Below are positions 25,787 to 35,167 of a stretch of DNA of 64,000 nucleotides, piece by piece. Under the pieces are notes generated by a model. It was not told where the DNA came from. It saw only the letters and a list, made by a program, of their open reading frames with translations, and made no database searches. A program made the translations under genes and the position numbers. Origin of the DNA: an uncultured Lachnospiraceae bacterium (GTDB taxonomy: Bacteria > Bacillota > Clostridia > Lachnospirales > Lachnospiraceae); the NCBI GenBank assembly GCA_910587955.1, contig CAJUNN010000004.1:1-64000 (forward strand), given 5' to 3'. Numbering within the stretch: position 1 is the stretch's first letter; the number at the start of each line of letters is the position of its first letter.

Positions 25787-26503
25787 TTATGTTCCGGCAC
25801 TAAGCCTTTCCAGCATTTTCTCCAGCACCCGTATTTCTTCCTTAAGCTCCATCCGCCGTTTCCGGATCCGCGCCGCCTGTCCCTCCCGTTCTCCGGGGAG
25901 ATGCGCTAAAATCCCCTTCTGCTCCTCAAGCCTTTTTCCCAGGAATTCTTTCCAGACATCCGGGGAGTGCTGAAGCTCCGGCCTGCCGTACCGGTATTCC
26001 TCCTCCGTATACGCCTCTTTCGGACTGCCCGGAACTGCCCGGAACATGGGATAAAACTTTCCGTCTTCCAGCACCGTATCCTCCCGGACAATCTCATATC
26101 CATTCTCCGAAAGCCATCGGCGCACCTTTGCGATCTCCGACTGGGGCTGCAGAATCAGTTCCCCTGCGCCTTCCAGCTTCTCCTGCCCGTCCGACAAAAT
26201 CCGCACTGTCAGGGGACCTCCCATTCCTGCAATCAGCACTGTATGGGCTTCTCCTGCCCTAAGTCCCTCCAGTCCGTCGCTCAGTCTCGTCTCTATGTAC
26301 GCCTCCAGGCCGGCCTCCCGGATATGCGCTTCTGCCCTCTCAAGAGGGCCCCGGCGGACATCCATGGCAACCGCCGAAAGAATGCGCTTCTTTTCACAAA
26401 GATAAATGGGAACATATCCGTGATCTGTTCCCACATCTGCCAGACAGCCGCCCCCCGTAACCATATCCGCCAGGCGTTCCATCCGTTTTGACAGCTTCAC
26501 CAT
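25787..26503 (-). CDS. trmK: tRNA (adenine(22)-N1)-methyltransferase
   Basis: SAM-dependent enzyme that methylates A22 in the D-loop of tRNAs. 238 residues: an N-terminal Rossmann domain starting LSKRMERLADMV with the SAM loop ADVGTDHGYVPIYL, then the catalytic motif LILQPQSE and a C-terminal coiled coil. It starts one base after the rpoD stop codon, the conserved rpoD-trmK linkage. Confidence 0.94.
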   Translation of the reverse strand: MVKLSKRMERLADMVTGGGCLADVGTDHGYVPIYLCEKKRILSAVAMDVRRGPLERAEAHIREAGLEAYIETRLSDGLEGLRAGEAHTVLIAGMGGPLTVRILSDGQEKLEGAGELILQPQSEIAKVRRWLSENGYEIVREDTVLEDGKFYPMFRAVPGSPKEAYTEEEYRYGRPELQHSPDVWKEFLGKRLEEQKGILAHLPGEREGQAARIRKRRMELKEEIRVLEKMLERLSAGT

Positions 26504-26504
26504 A

Positions 26505-27611
26505 TCAATCCAAATAATCCTTCAGTTTTCTGCTGCGGCTGGGATGGCGGAGTTTCCGAAGAGCCTTGGCCTCAATCTGGCGGATACGCTCCCGGGTCAC
26601 ATTGAACTCCTTGCCCACTTCCTCCAGGGTTCTGGCCCGTCCGTCGTCCAGACCGAAGCGCAGGCGCAGAACCTTCTGTTCCCGATCCGTGAGGGTACTC
26701 AAAACCTCCACCAGCTGTTCTTTCAAAAGGGTAAAAGCGGCTGCATCAGAGGGCACCGGTACATTGTCGTCCTGGATAAAATCACCCAGATGGCTGTCTT
26801 CCTCCTCACCGATAGGCGTCTCCAGGGAAACAGGTTCCTGAGAAATTTTCAAAATCTCCCGCACACGTTCCACCGGAAGCTTCATCTCCTCCGCAATTTC
26901 CTCCGGGGAGGGCTCCCTTCCCAGTTCCTGGAGAAGCTGCCTGGACACCCGGATCAGCTTATTGATGGTCTCCACCATATGCACGGGAATGCGGATGGTA
27001 CGGGCCTGGTCCGCGATCGCCCTGGTAATGGCCTGGCGGATCCACCAAGTAGCATAGGTACTGAACTTGTATCCTTTGCGGTAATCAAATTTCTCCACCG
27101 CTTTGATAAGGCCTAAGTTTCCCTCCTGAATCAGATCCAGAAAGAGCATTCCCCGGCCCACGTAGCGCTTGGCAATACTGACCACCAGACGCAGGTTGGC
27201 CTCCGCCAGACGCTTCTTGGCCTCCTCGTCCCCCAGCTCCATCCGCTTGGCAAGCTCAATTTCCTCCTCCGCACTCAGGAGAGGAACTTTTCCGATTTCC
27301 TTCAAATACATGCGGACAGGGTCCTCAATACTGACTCCATCCGGTACGGAAAGATCGATCTGCTCAACATCTACTTCGTCCTCGTCCGAGAGAATGATCT
27401 CCGCGTCGTCATCCTCGTCGCCGGTTATGCGCAGAACATCAATATTGTTGGCTTCCAGATATTCCAGAATCTTTTCGACGTGTTCCGCATCCAGCTCCAT
27501 GTCTCCGAAGAAATCGCTGATCTCCTGGTATTCCAATATATTTTTCTTTTTCTTCGCCATAACCAGAAGTTCTTTGAGCTTCTCCTCAAACTTCACTACG
27601 TTTTCTTCCAT
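26505..27611 (-). CDS. rpoD: RNA polymerase primary sigma factor (sigma-70/SigA)
   Basis: Housekeeping sigma factor, 368 residues, the short Firmicutes form. Region 1.1 is acidic, region 2 contains FDYRKGYKFSTYATWWIRQA (-10 recognition), region 3 follows, and region 4 ends with VTRERIRQIEAKALRKLRHP (-35 recognition). The start at 27611 is chosen because AAGGA precedes it and the N-terminus MEENVVKFEEKL fits. It is co-directional with dnaG, the classical macromolecular synthesis operon. Confidence 0.97.
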   Translation of the reverse strand: MEENVVKFEEKLKELLVMAKKKKNILEYQEISDFFGDMELDAEHVEKILEYLEANNIDVLRITGDEDDDAEIILSDEDEVDVEQIDLSVPDGVSIEDPVRMYLKEIGKVPLLSAEEEIELAKRMELGDEEAKKRLAEANLRLVVSIAKRYVGRGMLFLDLIQEGNLGLIKAVEKFDYRKGYKFSTYATWWIRQAITRAIADQARTIRIPVHMVETINKLIRVSRQLLQELGREPSPEEIAEEMKLPVERVREILKISQEPVSLETPIGEEEDSHLGDFIQDDNVPVPSDAAAFTLLKEQLVEVLSTLTDREQKVLRLRFGLDDGRARTLEEVGKEFNVTRERIRQIEAKALRKLRHPSRSRKLKDYLD

Positions 27612-27649
27612 GCTGTTCCATCCTTCCATAACTTGTTAGTATTTTATCC

Positions 27650-29446
27650 CTATTCCAAAGAAATATGCAGTTTCTCCAATTCACGCCTGCGCTGCACCAG
27701 CCTCTGCAGCCCTGCCATATCCGTAGGAGACAGCTCTTTCGCCGTCTGATCCAGACTGCTTTGCAGCACCCGCACAACAGCCGCCTGCATGGCTTTCTCC
27801 GTCTCTTCCCGATCCGCTCCCTCTTTTTCCGTCTCCTCCCCGGCCTTCGCCGGCTTTAAAGTAGCATTAAACACCGCCGCTACCTGCCGCTGCTCCTGGG
27901 CATCCTCAAAGCGGGCGATAATCCCCGCCGGATTGAGTTTCCCCTGTTCCTGCTGCTCATAGAGCATCCCGGCTACCCGGGCATAGAGGGGATGCGGGAA
28001 ATCCTCCGGCCGGATCCATTTTTGAATCACCCGAAAATACCGGGGATCTGAGATCATCCAGGTAAGCAAAAGCTTCTGGGACACATCAATGCCTTCCTCT
28101 TTCTCCTTCTTCTGCCCGGAAAGCTCTCTGGGCCTGGGCGCGGGAGCCCTTCCTCCCAAAGTCATTCCCATCTGGTTTACCTTTTTTTTCAAAATCTCAT
28201 AGCCGGTACCGTACTTCCGGGCCACAGCCTCTATGTAATTGTTCCGCTCCAGCTCATCCGAAAAAGCCAGAAGCTTCCGGGCGGTCTCATCGAAAAATGC
28301 CGTCTTCCGGGCCGGATCCCGCAGATCAAACTCCCGCTCCAGAACCTCCACCTCAAAGAGGAAGCTGCTCTGGGCTTCATCTATCCGTTTTTGGAAAGCC
28401 TCCGTTCCCAATGCTTTCATAAATTCATCCGGGTCCTTGTAGGGCTTCATATTGATGACCCGGACCCCAAGGCCCGCATCCTTCAACAGGGGAATGGCCC
28501 GCAGCGCCGCCTTCGTCCCCGCCTCATCGCTGTCATAAGTCAGCAGCACTTCCTGGGTATAACGCTTCAGCAAAAGACACTGCTGTACCGTAAGGGCCGT
28601 TCCCAAGGAGGCCACCGCCTGGGAAAATCCCGCCTGATGAAGGGCTATCACATCCATATATCCCTCACAGATGATCAGATTGGGTTTCCTGGAACTCCTG
28701 GCAAAATTCAGGCCGTAGAGGTTCCGGCTCTTGTCAAAAATCTTTGTCTCCGGGGAATTGAGATATTTGGGCTTGGCATCCCCCATCACACGGCCGCCGA
28801 AGCCGATAACCCGGTGATTGCCGTCCATTATGGGAAACATCACCCGGTTCCAGAATTTATCATGGGCGCCGCTGCGCTCATCCATGGCAATCAGTCCCGA
28901 TTCCTTCAAAAGGGAATCGGAATACCCTTCCTTCTTCAGATACTGGTAGAGGGCGCCGCTGTGCCTGCTGGAATAGCCCAGGCCGAATCTTCGAATGGTC
29001 TCCTCCGACAGCTCCCGGCTCCGCAGATAGTTCCAGGCCTCCCGTCCGCCCTCCTGCTTCAGCTGGTAATAGAAATACAGGGCTGCCTTTTTGTGAATCT
29101 CCAAAAGCCGGCTTTTCAGATCGGACTGCCGCCGGGCTTCCTCCGAATACTCCTCCTCGGGCAGATCCACTCCGCAGCGCTGGGCCAGAAATTTCACAGC
29201 TTCGGGAAACGTAAAATTTTCATACTCCATCAGAAACGTGAAGACATTCCCCCCCGCCCCGCATCCAAAGCAGTAGTACATCTGCTTTCCCGGAGAGACG
29301 GAGAAAGAGGGCGACTTCTCATTGTGGAAAGGGCAGAGGCCGAAGTAGCTTGCACCCTTTCTCTGGAGCCGGACATAGCCGGAAATCACATCCACCACGT
29401 CGCTTTTCGCCCGTATCTCCTCAATCAAATCCTCTGCATAATACAT
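27650..29446 (-). CDS. dnaG: DNA primase
   Basis: Makes RNA primers for replication. 598 residues with an N-terminal zinc-binding domain (C38, H41, C59, C62 in CPFH and CFGC), a TOPRIM catalytic core with EGYMDVIALHQAG and TYDSDEAG, and a C-terminal helicase-binding domain. It lies between dgt and rpoD with short gaps. Confidence 0.97.
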   Translation of the reverse strand: MYYAEDLIEEIRAKSDVVDVISGYVRLQRKGASYFGLCPFHNEKSPSFSVSPGKQMYYCFGCGAGGNVFTFLMEYENFTFPEAVKFLAQRCGVDLPEEEYSEEARRQSDLKSRLLEIHKKAALYFYYQLKQEGGREAWNYLRSRELSEETIRRFGLGYSSRHSGALYQYLKKEGYSDSLLKESGLIAMDERSGAHDKFWNRVMFPIMDGNHRVIGFGGRVMGDAKPKYLNSPETKIFDKSRNLYGLNFARSSRKPNLIICEGYMDVIALHQAGFSQAVASLGTALTVQQCLLLKRYTQEVLLTYDSDEAGTKAALRAIPLLKDAGLGVRVINMKPYKDPDEFMKALGTEAFQKRIDEAQSSFLFEVEVLEREFDLRDPARKTAFFDETARKLLAFSDELERNNYIEAVARKYGTGYEILKKKVNQMGMTLGGRAPAPRPRELSGQKKEKEEGIDVSQKLLLTWMISDPRYFRVIQKWIRPEDFPHPLYARVAGMLYEQQEQGKLNPAGIIARFEDAQEQRQVAAVFNATLKPAKAGEETEKEGADREETEKAMQAAVVRVLQSSLDQTAKELSPTDMAGLQRLVQRRRELEKLHISLE

Positions 29447-29459
29447 CTTCCGTTCTCAC

Positions 29460-30467
29460 CTACACATTCCATGCTTTCGGAACGTAAAACTCCTCAAATT
29501 TATAAATTGCATACTGATCCGTCATACCGGAAATGTAGTCGCAGACCACCACTTCCCTGGGATCCGTTCCCCGCTCCAGCATCTCCCGGTACTCATCGGA
29601 CATGGCGTCCGGGTGATCCATATAATAGGAAAAGAGCCCTTCCAGAAGGTTCTGGGCTTTGCTCTCCTCCCCCTTGGCTGTAGGATTGGTGTACACGCTC
29701 CGAAACATGAAGCTGCGCAGATCCCGCATGGCTTCCTCCACCTCCAGAGACATACGGATGTCCGGCTGCTCCCGGCTGCTGCGGATAATATCGTGAATTA
29801 TAGTATTCAGCCGTTCCTTGGTATTAAACCCCAGCGTTTTCCGATACTCCGGCGGAATATCGTCTTCTTCCAGAATTCCTGCCCGGATCGCATCGTCAAT
29901 ATCATGGTTGATATAGGCAATCTTGTCCGACAGCCGTACGATCTTGCCTTCCAGCGTTGAGGGATTCCCGCTGGTTCTGTGGTTGCGGATCCCGTCCCGC
30001 ACCTCCACCGTCAGATTCAATCCTTTCCCCTGCTTCTCCAGCTTCTCCACCACCCGGACACTCTGCTCATAATGAGCAAATCCCCGGCTGCACAGCTTGT
30101 CCAGGGCCCGTTCCCCTGCATGGCCGAAAGGCGTATGGCCCAGATCGTGGCCCAGGGCAATGGCTTCCACCAGATCCTCGTTCAGGCGCAGAGCCTTGGC
30201 GATGGTCCTGGCATTCTGGGACACCTCCAGAGTATGTGTCAGACGTGTCCGGTAGTGATCCCCCCTGGGAGTCAGAAACACCTGGGTTTTGTGCTTCAGC
30301 CTCCGAAAAGATTTGCAGTGCAGAATCCGGTCCCGGTCCCTTTGGTACACCGGCCGGATATCGCAGGGAGGCTCTTTCACATCCCTGCCTTTGGAATCCC
30401 GGCTCAGAGCCGCGTATTTGCTTAGATACCTGCTCTCCCACTGTTCCGTCTCTTCGCGAACCGTCAT
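29460..30467 (-). CDS. dgt: dGTP triphosphohydrolase-like protein
   Basis: HD-domain phosphohydrolase of the deoxynucleotide triphosphate hydrolase group, 335 residues. The metal-binding His and Asp residues are in RLTHTLEVSQ and ALGHDLGHTPFGHAGE. It lies 13 bases upstream of dnaG, a linkage common in Clostridia that suggests a role in dNTP balance during replication. The preferred nucleotide is not certain. Confidence 0.9.
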   Translation of the reverse strand: MTVREETEQWESRYLSKYAALSRDSKGRDVKEPPCDIRPVYQRDRDRILHCKSFRRLKHKTQVFLTPRGDHYRTRLTHTLEVSQNARTIAKALRLNEDLVEAIALGHDLGHTPFGHAGERALDKLCSRGFAHYEQSVRVVEKLEKQGKGLNLTVEVRDGIRNHRTSGNPSTLEGKIVRLSDKIAYINHDIDDAIRAGILEEDDIPPEYRKTLGFNTKERLNTIIHDIIRSSREQPDIRMSLEVEEAMRDLRSFMFRSVYTNPTAKGEESKAQNLLEGLFSYYMDHPDAMSDEYREMLERGTDPREVVVCDYISGMTDQYAIYKFEEFYVPKAWNV

Positions 30468-30563
30468 ATGCTTCTTCCCCCTGCCCGGCCTGTTCCGAAT
30501 TTTTCTTCTATATATATTAATTCTGCGTCCAAACCGTATTTCCTCTTTTTTTTCGGGAAAATT

Positions 30564-31127
30564 TTAATTTTTATCCGCCGGTATTCTAGGATATTCCTTC
30601 TTTCCCACGAGATTTCTGCGTATATAGGCAAAAGCTGCCTTTTCTCCCCGCTCATCCAAAAGATGCAGCAGATACTCCAGAAGCGCCCGCGTCTCGGGAT
30701 GAATCATACAGGCGTCCTTTCCCTGCTCATAGTAAGCCAGCGGATGGTGGCGGTTGTACTTCTTTCCCTGGTAAATTTTAGAAGCCGCAATCCGGTCCAT
30801 CATCATTTCTGCCACATAGCAGGGAGGCATCTTCATCCCTGTCAGTCCTTTGGTCTTATCCAGGCTGTAATCAATCCAGTATTCGTAGTGGTGCTTATTC
30901 CTTCCCTTGTGATGCAGCCATGCCATAGAACAGCCCTTTGCTTCCCGCTCCGCATTGTTGGGACTGCGGTATCCTTGATAGTACCGGCATCCCGGAAGAA
31001 ACTCCGAGGGCGTATATTTGGATAAATCATGCAGGATCCCCTGCCGATAAAGTCCAATCTGGAAGCAGTGCTTCATTACCAGCAGTTTATGCTCCGTAAT
31101 CGTACAAAAATGTTTCCAAGCTTTCAT
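30564..31127 (-). CDS. DUF5662 family protein
   Basis: 187 residues with the conserved run GILHDLSKYTPSEF and SMAWLHHKGRNKHHYEYW, rich in His and Asp as in a metal-binding HD-like fold. The family has no assigned function. It starts three bases after the GlgX-like gene and is probably co-transcribed with it and perhaps dgt. There is no membrane segment or signal peptide. Confidence 0.75.
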   Translation of the reverse strand: MKAWKHFCTITEHKLLVMKHCFQIGLYRQGILHDLSKYTPSEFLPGCRYYQGYRSPNNAEREAKGCSMAWLHHKGRNKHHYEYWIDYSLDKTKGLTGMKMPPCYVAEMMMDRIAASKIYQGKKYNRHHPLAYYEQGKDACMIHPETRALLEYLLHLLDERGEKAAFAYIRRNLVGKKEYPRIPADKN

Positions 31128-31130
31128 ATC

Positions 31131-33014
31131 CTATTTCCCAATCAGAACCATCACCGTCCGCTCCGGCACCACGATTGTTCTCTGATCCTCCAGCAAAATT
31201 TCCTGCCCCTCCGGGCAGATCCCGTCTGCACCCTCCAGGCTCGTATCCACTGCCAGCCTCCATTTCTTCTTCCCCGGCAGGGCAGGCAGGGCCAGCTCCT
31301 GGGGCGTCCAGTGCATATTGTATGCCGCATAAAACGTATCGTCCTGCAGCTCTCCCCCGGAATTGGCTCCCACGTAATTCCCTGCATAGAGAATGCCCAC
31401 ACTGCGGCTTCCAGTCTCAAAATTTCCAAACCAGGCACGTTTTCCGTGGTAAGATACATCGGGACAGCCGCAGGAAAGATAGTCTGTCAATCGAAGCTCT
31501 GTCCCCTGGCAGAATACCGGATGGCGCCGCCGGAAAGCAATCAGCTTGCGGATATACTCCAGGAACAGGACATCCGCCTTCCCGGCCCGCCAGTTGATCC
31601 AAGACATCTCATTGTCCTGGCAGTACACATTATTATTGCCCGACTGTGAATTTCCCACTTCGTCGCCCCCGTAAAGCATGGGCGTTCCCTGGCTGAGAAG
31701 CAGAAAAGCGGCGGCGTTCCGCATCTGCTGGCGGCGCATCTTAAGCACTCGTTTCCTTCTGCTGGGACCTTCTTCCCCGCAGTTCCAGCTGTAGTTAAAA
31801 TCTGTGCCGTCGTGATTCTCTTCCCCGTTGGCCTCATTGTGCTTCTCATCATAGGAAACCAAATCCGCCAGGGTAAAGCCGTTATGGCTGACCATATAAT
31901 TGATCATCCCGCAGGTTTGGGGATTTCTTCGAACCCTCTGGGTAAATTCCGCCACCTGTCCTTCGTCCCCTTTCAGAAAACGCCGGGCTGTGATCTGGAA
32001 TCCTCCGTTGTATTCTGCCAGGTTCCGGTAAGAGGGAACGTATTTGTCTTCGTAAATCTCCTCCATCCGAAAGCTCTCTGTCATAATCTTTGTGTGGCTC
32101 AGCAGCGGATCCTGGGCCAGCACCTCCACAGGCGCATAGTCCCGGTTGATATGCACTCCGTCAATGTGATATTCCAGTACCCAGTACCGGATACAGTCCA
32201 AAATCAGATACGTCTTCGTATCTTTGGGAAAATAAAACTCCAGAATCAGTTCAATCCCGTTCTCGTGCAGTTTCCGCACCAAATCCTTCAGTTCCCGCAC
32301 CGGATCTCCCGTAGCAGAATAAGATGCCTTGGGTGCAAAATAAAACCCTCTCGTATAGCCCCAGTAATTCAGCCGCTCCCCGCCCTGTCCGGCCGGCCGG
32401 CAGAATCTCGATCCGCAGGCTTCTCGAAAGTCCGTGGTCTCCGAAAATTCGTAAACAGGCATCAGCTCCAGCTGGTTGATGCCCAGTTCCTTCAAATAAG
32501 GAATCTTTTCCGCCGCTCCGGCAAAGGTTCCCTTCGCTCTCACCCGGGAAGAGGGATGTTTGGTAAAGCCTCTCACATGGGCGGCATAGCCTACAATCTC
32601 CTCCCAGGGAAGATGCAGAGGCTTGTCTTGGCCCCAGTCATATTCCTCAAAGCAAAGCCTGCCCCGGACTGCTCCCTCCTCCTCTGCCGGGCTGCCCCAA
32701 ATCTCCCTTCCGGAAACGCCGGGCGCATAGGGATCCGTCACCACATGCCCGTCAATCAGATAATTATATTCATACTTTTCGGCCGGCAGCTTCTCCACAA
32801 GCAAGGAGCGCATATCTCCAAACCGCACGGAACTTCCCATTGGAATCGAAGCAGCTACTTCCCTGCTCCCCTTTTCATAGAGCAGCAGGCTGCATCGCTT
32901 TTTATCCGGTACTGCAACAGTAAAACTGATGTCATCGCCCAGCTTTCTGACGCCTGGACAGTGAAGAATTCCCTCTTTGGTGCCATACTTAAAACCCTCG
33001 TCCAATTTCTTCAT
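31131..33014 (-). CDS. GlgX-like GH13 protein with substituted catalytic residues
   Basis: 627 residues. An N-terminal CBM48-like domain is followed by a GH13_11 (isoamylase/GlgX) barrel recognised by YAAHVRGFTKHP, LNYWGYTRGFYFAPK, KHNEANGEENHDGTDFNYSW and LSQGTPMLYGGDE. The active-site regions are altered. Region I ILDxxYNH reads ILEFYFPK (257-264). Region II DGFRFD reads DGVHIN, placing Asn290 at the nucleophile. Region IV HD reads HN (Asn378). Only the acid Glu313 seems kept. It is probably a non-catalytic glucan-binding or regulatory protein, inferred from sequence only. Confidence 0.8.
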   Translation of the reverse strand: MKKLDEGFKYGTKEGILHCPGVRKLGDDISFTVAVPDKKRCSLLLYEKGSREVAASIPMGSSVRFGDMRSLLVEKLPAEKYEYNYLIDGHVVTDPYAPGVSGREIWGSPAEEEGAVRGRLCFEEYDWGQDKPLHLPWEEIVGYAAHVRGFTKHPSSRVRAKGTFAGAAEKIPYLKELGINQLELMPVYEFSETTDFREACGSRFCRPAGQGGERLNYWGYTRGFYFAPKASYSATGDPVRELKDLVRKLHENGIELILEFYFPKDTKTYLILDCIRYWVLEYHIDGVHINRDYAPVEVLAQDPLLSHTKIMTESFRMEEIYEDKYVPSYRNLAEYNGGFQITARRFLKGDEGQVAEFTQRVRRNPQTCGMINYMVSHNGFTLADLVSYDEKHNEANGEENHDGTDFNYSWNCGEEGPSRRKRVLKMRRQQMRNAAAFLLLSQGTPMLYGGDEVGNSQSGNNNVYCQDNEMSWINWRAGKADVLFLEYIRKLIAFRRRHPVFCQGTELRLTDYLSCGCPDVSYHGKRAWFGNFETGSRSVGILYAGNYVGANSGGELQDDTFYAAYNMHWTPQELALPALPGKKKWRLAVDTSLEGADGICPEGQEILLEDQRTIVVPERTVMVLIGK

Positions 33015-33088
33015 CCTGTGCCTATCCTTTCTGCTGTGTACTTTTTCTGAAAAATATCAAGAATTCCCCTATTATGAAATGATACTTT

Positions 33089-33117
33089 ATTATAGCAAAT
33101 TTTACAAAGTATGAAAA
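33089..33117 (-). promoter_or_regulatory. Promoter of the GlgX-like/DUF5662 genes
   Basis: -35 TTTTCA (33112-33117), 17-base spacer, -10 TATAAT (33089-33094) preceded by TGC (extended -10). The leader before the ATG is about 70 bases. Confidence 0.65.
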
Positions 33118-33143
33118 GTACAAAAAAATCGGAAAAGGTATGA

Positions 33144-33175
33144 AAAAGGCGGAACTTTCCTGTGTTCCGCCTTTT
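33144..33175 (-). terminator. Terminator of the ECF sigma operon
   Basis: A 12-base-pair stem (GTTCCGCCTTTT with AAAAGGCGGAAC) with an eight-base loop is followed by a T run on the minus strand. It is placed 15 bases past the DUF4349 stop codon. Confidence 0.88.
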
Positions 33176-33189
33176 CCCTGCAAACTGCT

Positions 33190-34188
33190 TTATTGTTCTT
33201 TCTTTTCCTCTGAGTCTTCTACCGGCAGCTCTTCTTTCCTGCGCCTTTTGCCGATTCCGAAGAACGGTTTTTTCCAGACAATTTTCCGGATCAGGCGGAT
33301 GAAAACCGCAATCACCGCCGCCCAAAGCAAAAGATAGGGAAGGGAGCTTAAGAACCAGATGCCAAAGCCCCGGAAATCCCTGCCGAGATCATAAAGGTTA
33401 TCAGAAAGCCGGTAACGCACCTCCTCCAAAAAGGTCTTCTCCTCCGGCAGCTCTGCCACCCGCTCCACTTCGCTGATATCCAGAGAAACAGTACTGTAGT
33501 TCACCTGGTTGTCATAGGTCCGCAAGGCGGATTCGTAAGACTGCAGCTCATAGCGCACCTGGGAAAGACGGCTCTCGATGGTAATGATATCCTCCATATT
33601 CTCCGCTCTTTCCAGAAGCTCAAGAAGCCTTTCCTGCTCCGTCTCCAAAGCTTTCTTGTGGCTCTCTACATCCACATACCGCAGGGTTATGTCTTCCACC
33701 GACTCTCTCTTGCTCACAACGTTTCCAAGCTCTTCCACCACAGTCACAAAGCCTTCCAGCTTACCTGCCGGAATGCGCAGGGTCAGCCAGGCATTCCGGT
33801 TGCCCCTGGTGCTGTAATAACTGCTGCCGGAAATATCTGAGTCCTCAATATAGCCTCCCATCTCCTCCACCTGCCGCCGGATATCTTCCAGAAGGGCATC
33901 AAACTCCTTCGTCTCCATGCTCATACTCACAGTCTTAATCAGCTTTTGGGAGACCGTATTCACATTTTCAATACCGGAGGTGGAGGTGACGCCTCCTGCC
34001 TCCTCTGCCGCCGCCTCCATCTCAGGCGCATATTCTGCCGACGAGTCCATACTGTAAGAGCTGGAAGCCATCGGCTCCTCCGCCGGTGCAGACGTTTCCT
34101 GATAGGAAGCATCTTTGCTTCCCCCGCAGCCTCCAAGGAGTGCTGCGATCAACAGCAAACTTGCCAATATCCCATACTTCTTTTTCAT
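33190..34188 (-). CDS. DUF4349 lipoprotein
   Basis: 332 residues. A lipoprotein signal peptide with lipobox LLGGC near residues 18-22 is followed by a Ser/Glu-rich linker, the DUF4349 domain with a long coiled coil (about 165-220), and a transmembrane segment near 275-295 before a basic and acidic tail. It is third in an operon with an ECF sigma factor and a membrane anti-sigma-type protein, so it may sense envelope state. Start at 34188 follows GGGAGG. Confidence 0.82.
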   Translation of the reverse strand: MKKKYGILASLLLIAALLGGCGGSKDASYQETSAPAEEPMASSSYSMDSSAEYAPEMEAAAEEAGGVTSTSGIENVNTVSQKLIKTVSMSMETKEFDALLEDIRRQVEEMGGYIEDSDISGSSYYSTRGNRNAWLTLRIPAGKLEGFVTVVEELGNVVSKRESVEDITLRYVDVESHKKALETEQERLLELLERAENMEDIITIESRLSQVRYELQSYESALRTYDNQVNYSTVSLDISEVERVAELPEEKTFLEEVRYRLSDNLYDLGRDFRGFGIWFLSSLPYLLLWAAVIAVFIRLIRKIVWKKPFFGIGKRRRKEELPVEDSEEKKEQ

Positions 34189-34228
34189 CCTGTTTCCTCC
34201 CTTCGGGTACGCATCCGTATCCCAGGGA

Positions 34229-35167
34229 CTACTCCTCCTCCGAGCGCAGGGCATCCTCCAGATCCTCCTCCGGATTCTCAAAACGGAACTCGCAGCTTAG
34301 GAAAATCTCCTCCGGACCTGCCTCCGTTCCCGGAACTTCCAGCCTGGTTACCACCCGGTATCTCTCAGCCTCGTAATCCCAATCATAATCTTCCAAAAAT
34401 ATTTCCTCATCCTGGGCCATACCGGACTCCAGGGTCACGCTTTCCCCGCGCTCTTCCAGCTCCTGCCGGGCAGGAACCTCATACCAAGCCCCTTCCAGGC
34501 ATACCTCCAGCCGGAGTGCCGGGTCATAGTGAATCGAAAACTCTTCCATATTTCCAATGGTTACCTTAAAACTTTCCGCATCCCGGGCAATCACCGGGCT
34601 GTTGACCAGAGTTTTGATCTCTTCCCACTCACCGGAAAGCTTTTGAAGCTCTGCAAGCTCTACGGTCCTGCCGCAAAATTCTGCAGTAACCGAAGGCCTG
34701 CCTTCGCCCGGATCCATATCTCCCACGCTTCCTGCCGCAGTCCCGTTCCCGCCGGATTCCTGAGGCGCTGCTTCCTCCCCTGCACTTTCATCTTCGTACC
34801 CGTCCGATGTCTCGCTAGATGCCGGCGCTTCCGCAGGAGCCTCCATTTCTTTGGTACTGCTTCTGGATAGCAGCATCAGGCCGCCGGCGCAGGCTCCGCC
34901 CAGTACAAAAAGAATCAGAAGCCCGGCTGCCGCCCGGTTGAATCCATAGACAAATTCTTTCCTGGAAATGGTACGCCGCTCTGTTTTTCCCCTGGTACGC
35001 AGAAGTTGTTCCATGGCTCTTTGAAAGCTCTCGGAAAAGGTGTGCATGCGGGCAATTTCGCTCTCTGGGGGAATAAAGCTCATCTGCTCTTCCATACAGG
35101 CGTCAAAAGCCTCCTCCAAAAGCTCCTCTGCGGGGCTCTTCGGATTCTCCTTATCTCTTCCCTGCAC
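34229..35167 (-). CDS. Membrane protein, probable anti-sigma factor
   Basis: 312 residues from a GTG start at 35167, chosen because GGAGGTGG lies just upstream. The cytoplasmic N-terminus (1-75, Glu-rich) is followed by one transmembrane segment (about 77-101), an acidic low-complexity linker and an extracytoplasmic domain. It overlaps the ECF sigma gene by 17 bases, so the two are translationally coupled. That context and topology suggest an anti-sigma factor, though no zinc-binding anti-sigma motif (HxxxCxxC) is visible. Confidence 0.65.
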   Translation of the reverse strand: MQGRDKENPKSPAEELLEEAFDACMEEQMSFIPPESEIARMHTFSESFQRAMEQLLRTRGKTERRTISRKEFVYGFNRAAAGLLILFVLGGACAGGLMLLSRSSTKEMEAPAEAPASSETSDGYEDESAGEEAAPQESGGNGTAAGSVGDMDPGEGRPSVTAEFCGRTVELAELQKLSGEWEEIKTLVNSPVIARDAESFKVTIGNMEEFSIHYDPALRLEVCLEGAWYEVPARQELEERGESVTLESGMAQDEEIFLEDYDWDYEAERYRVVTRLEVPGTEAGPEEIFLSCEFRFENPEEDLEDALRSEEE

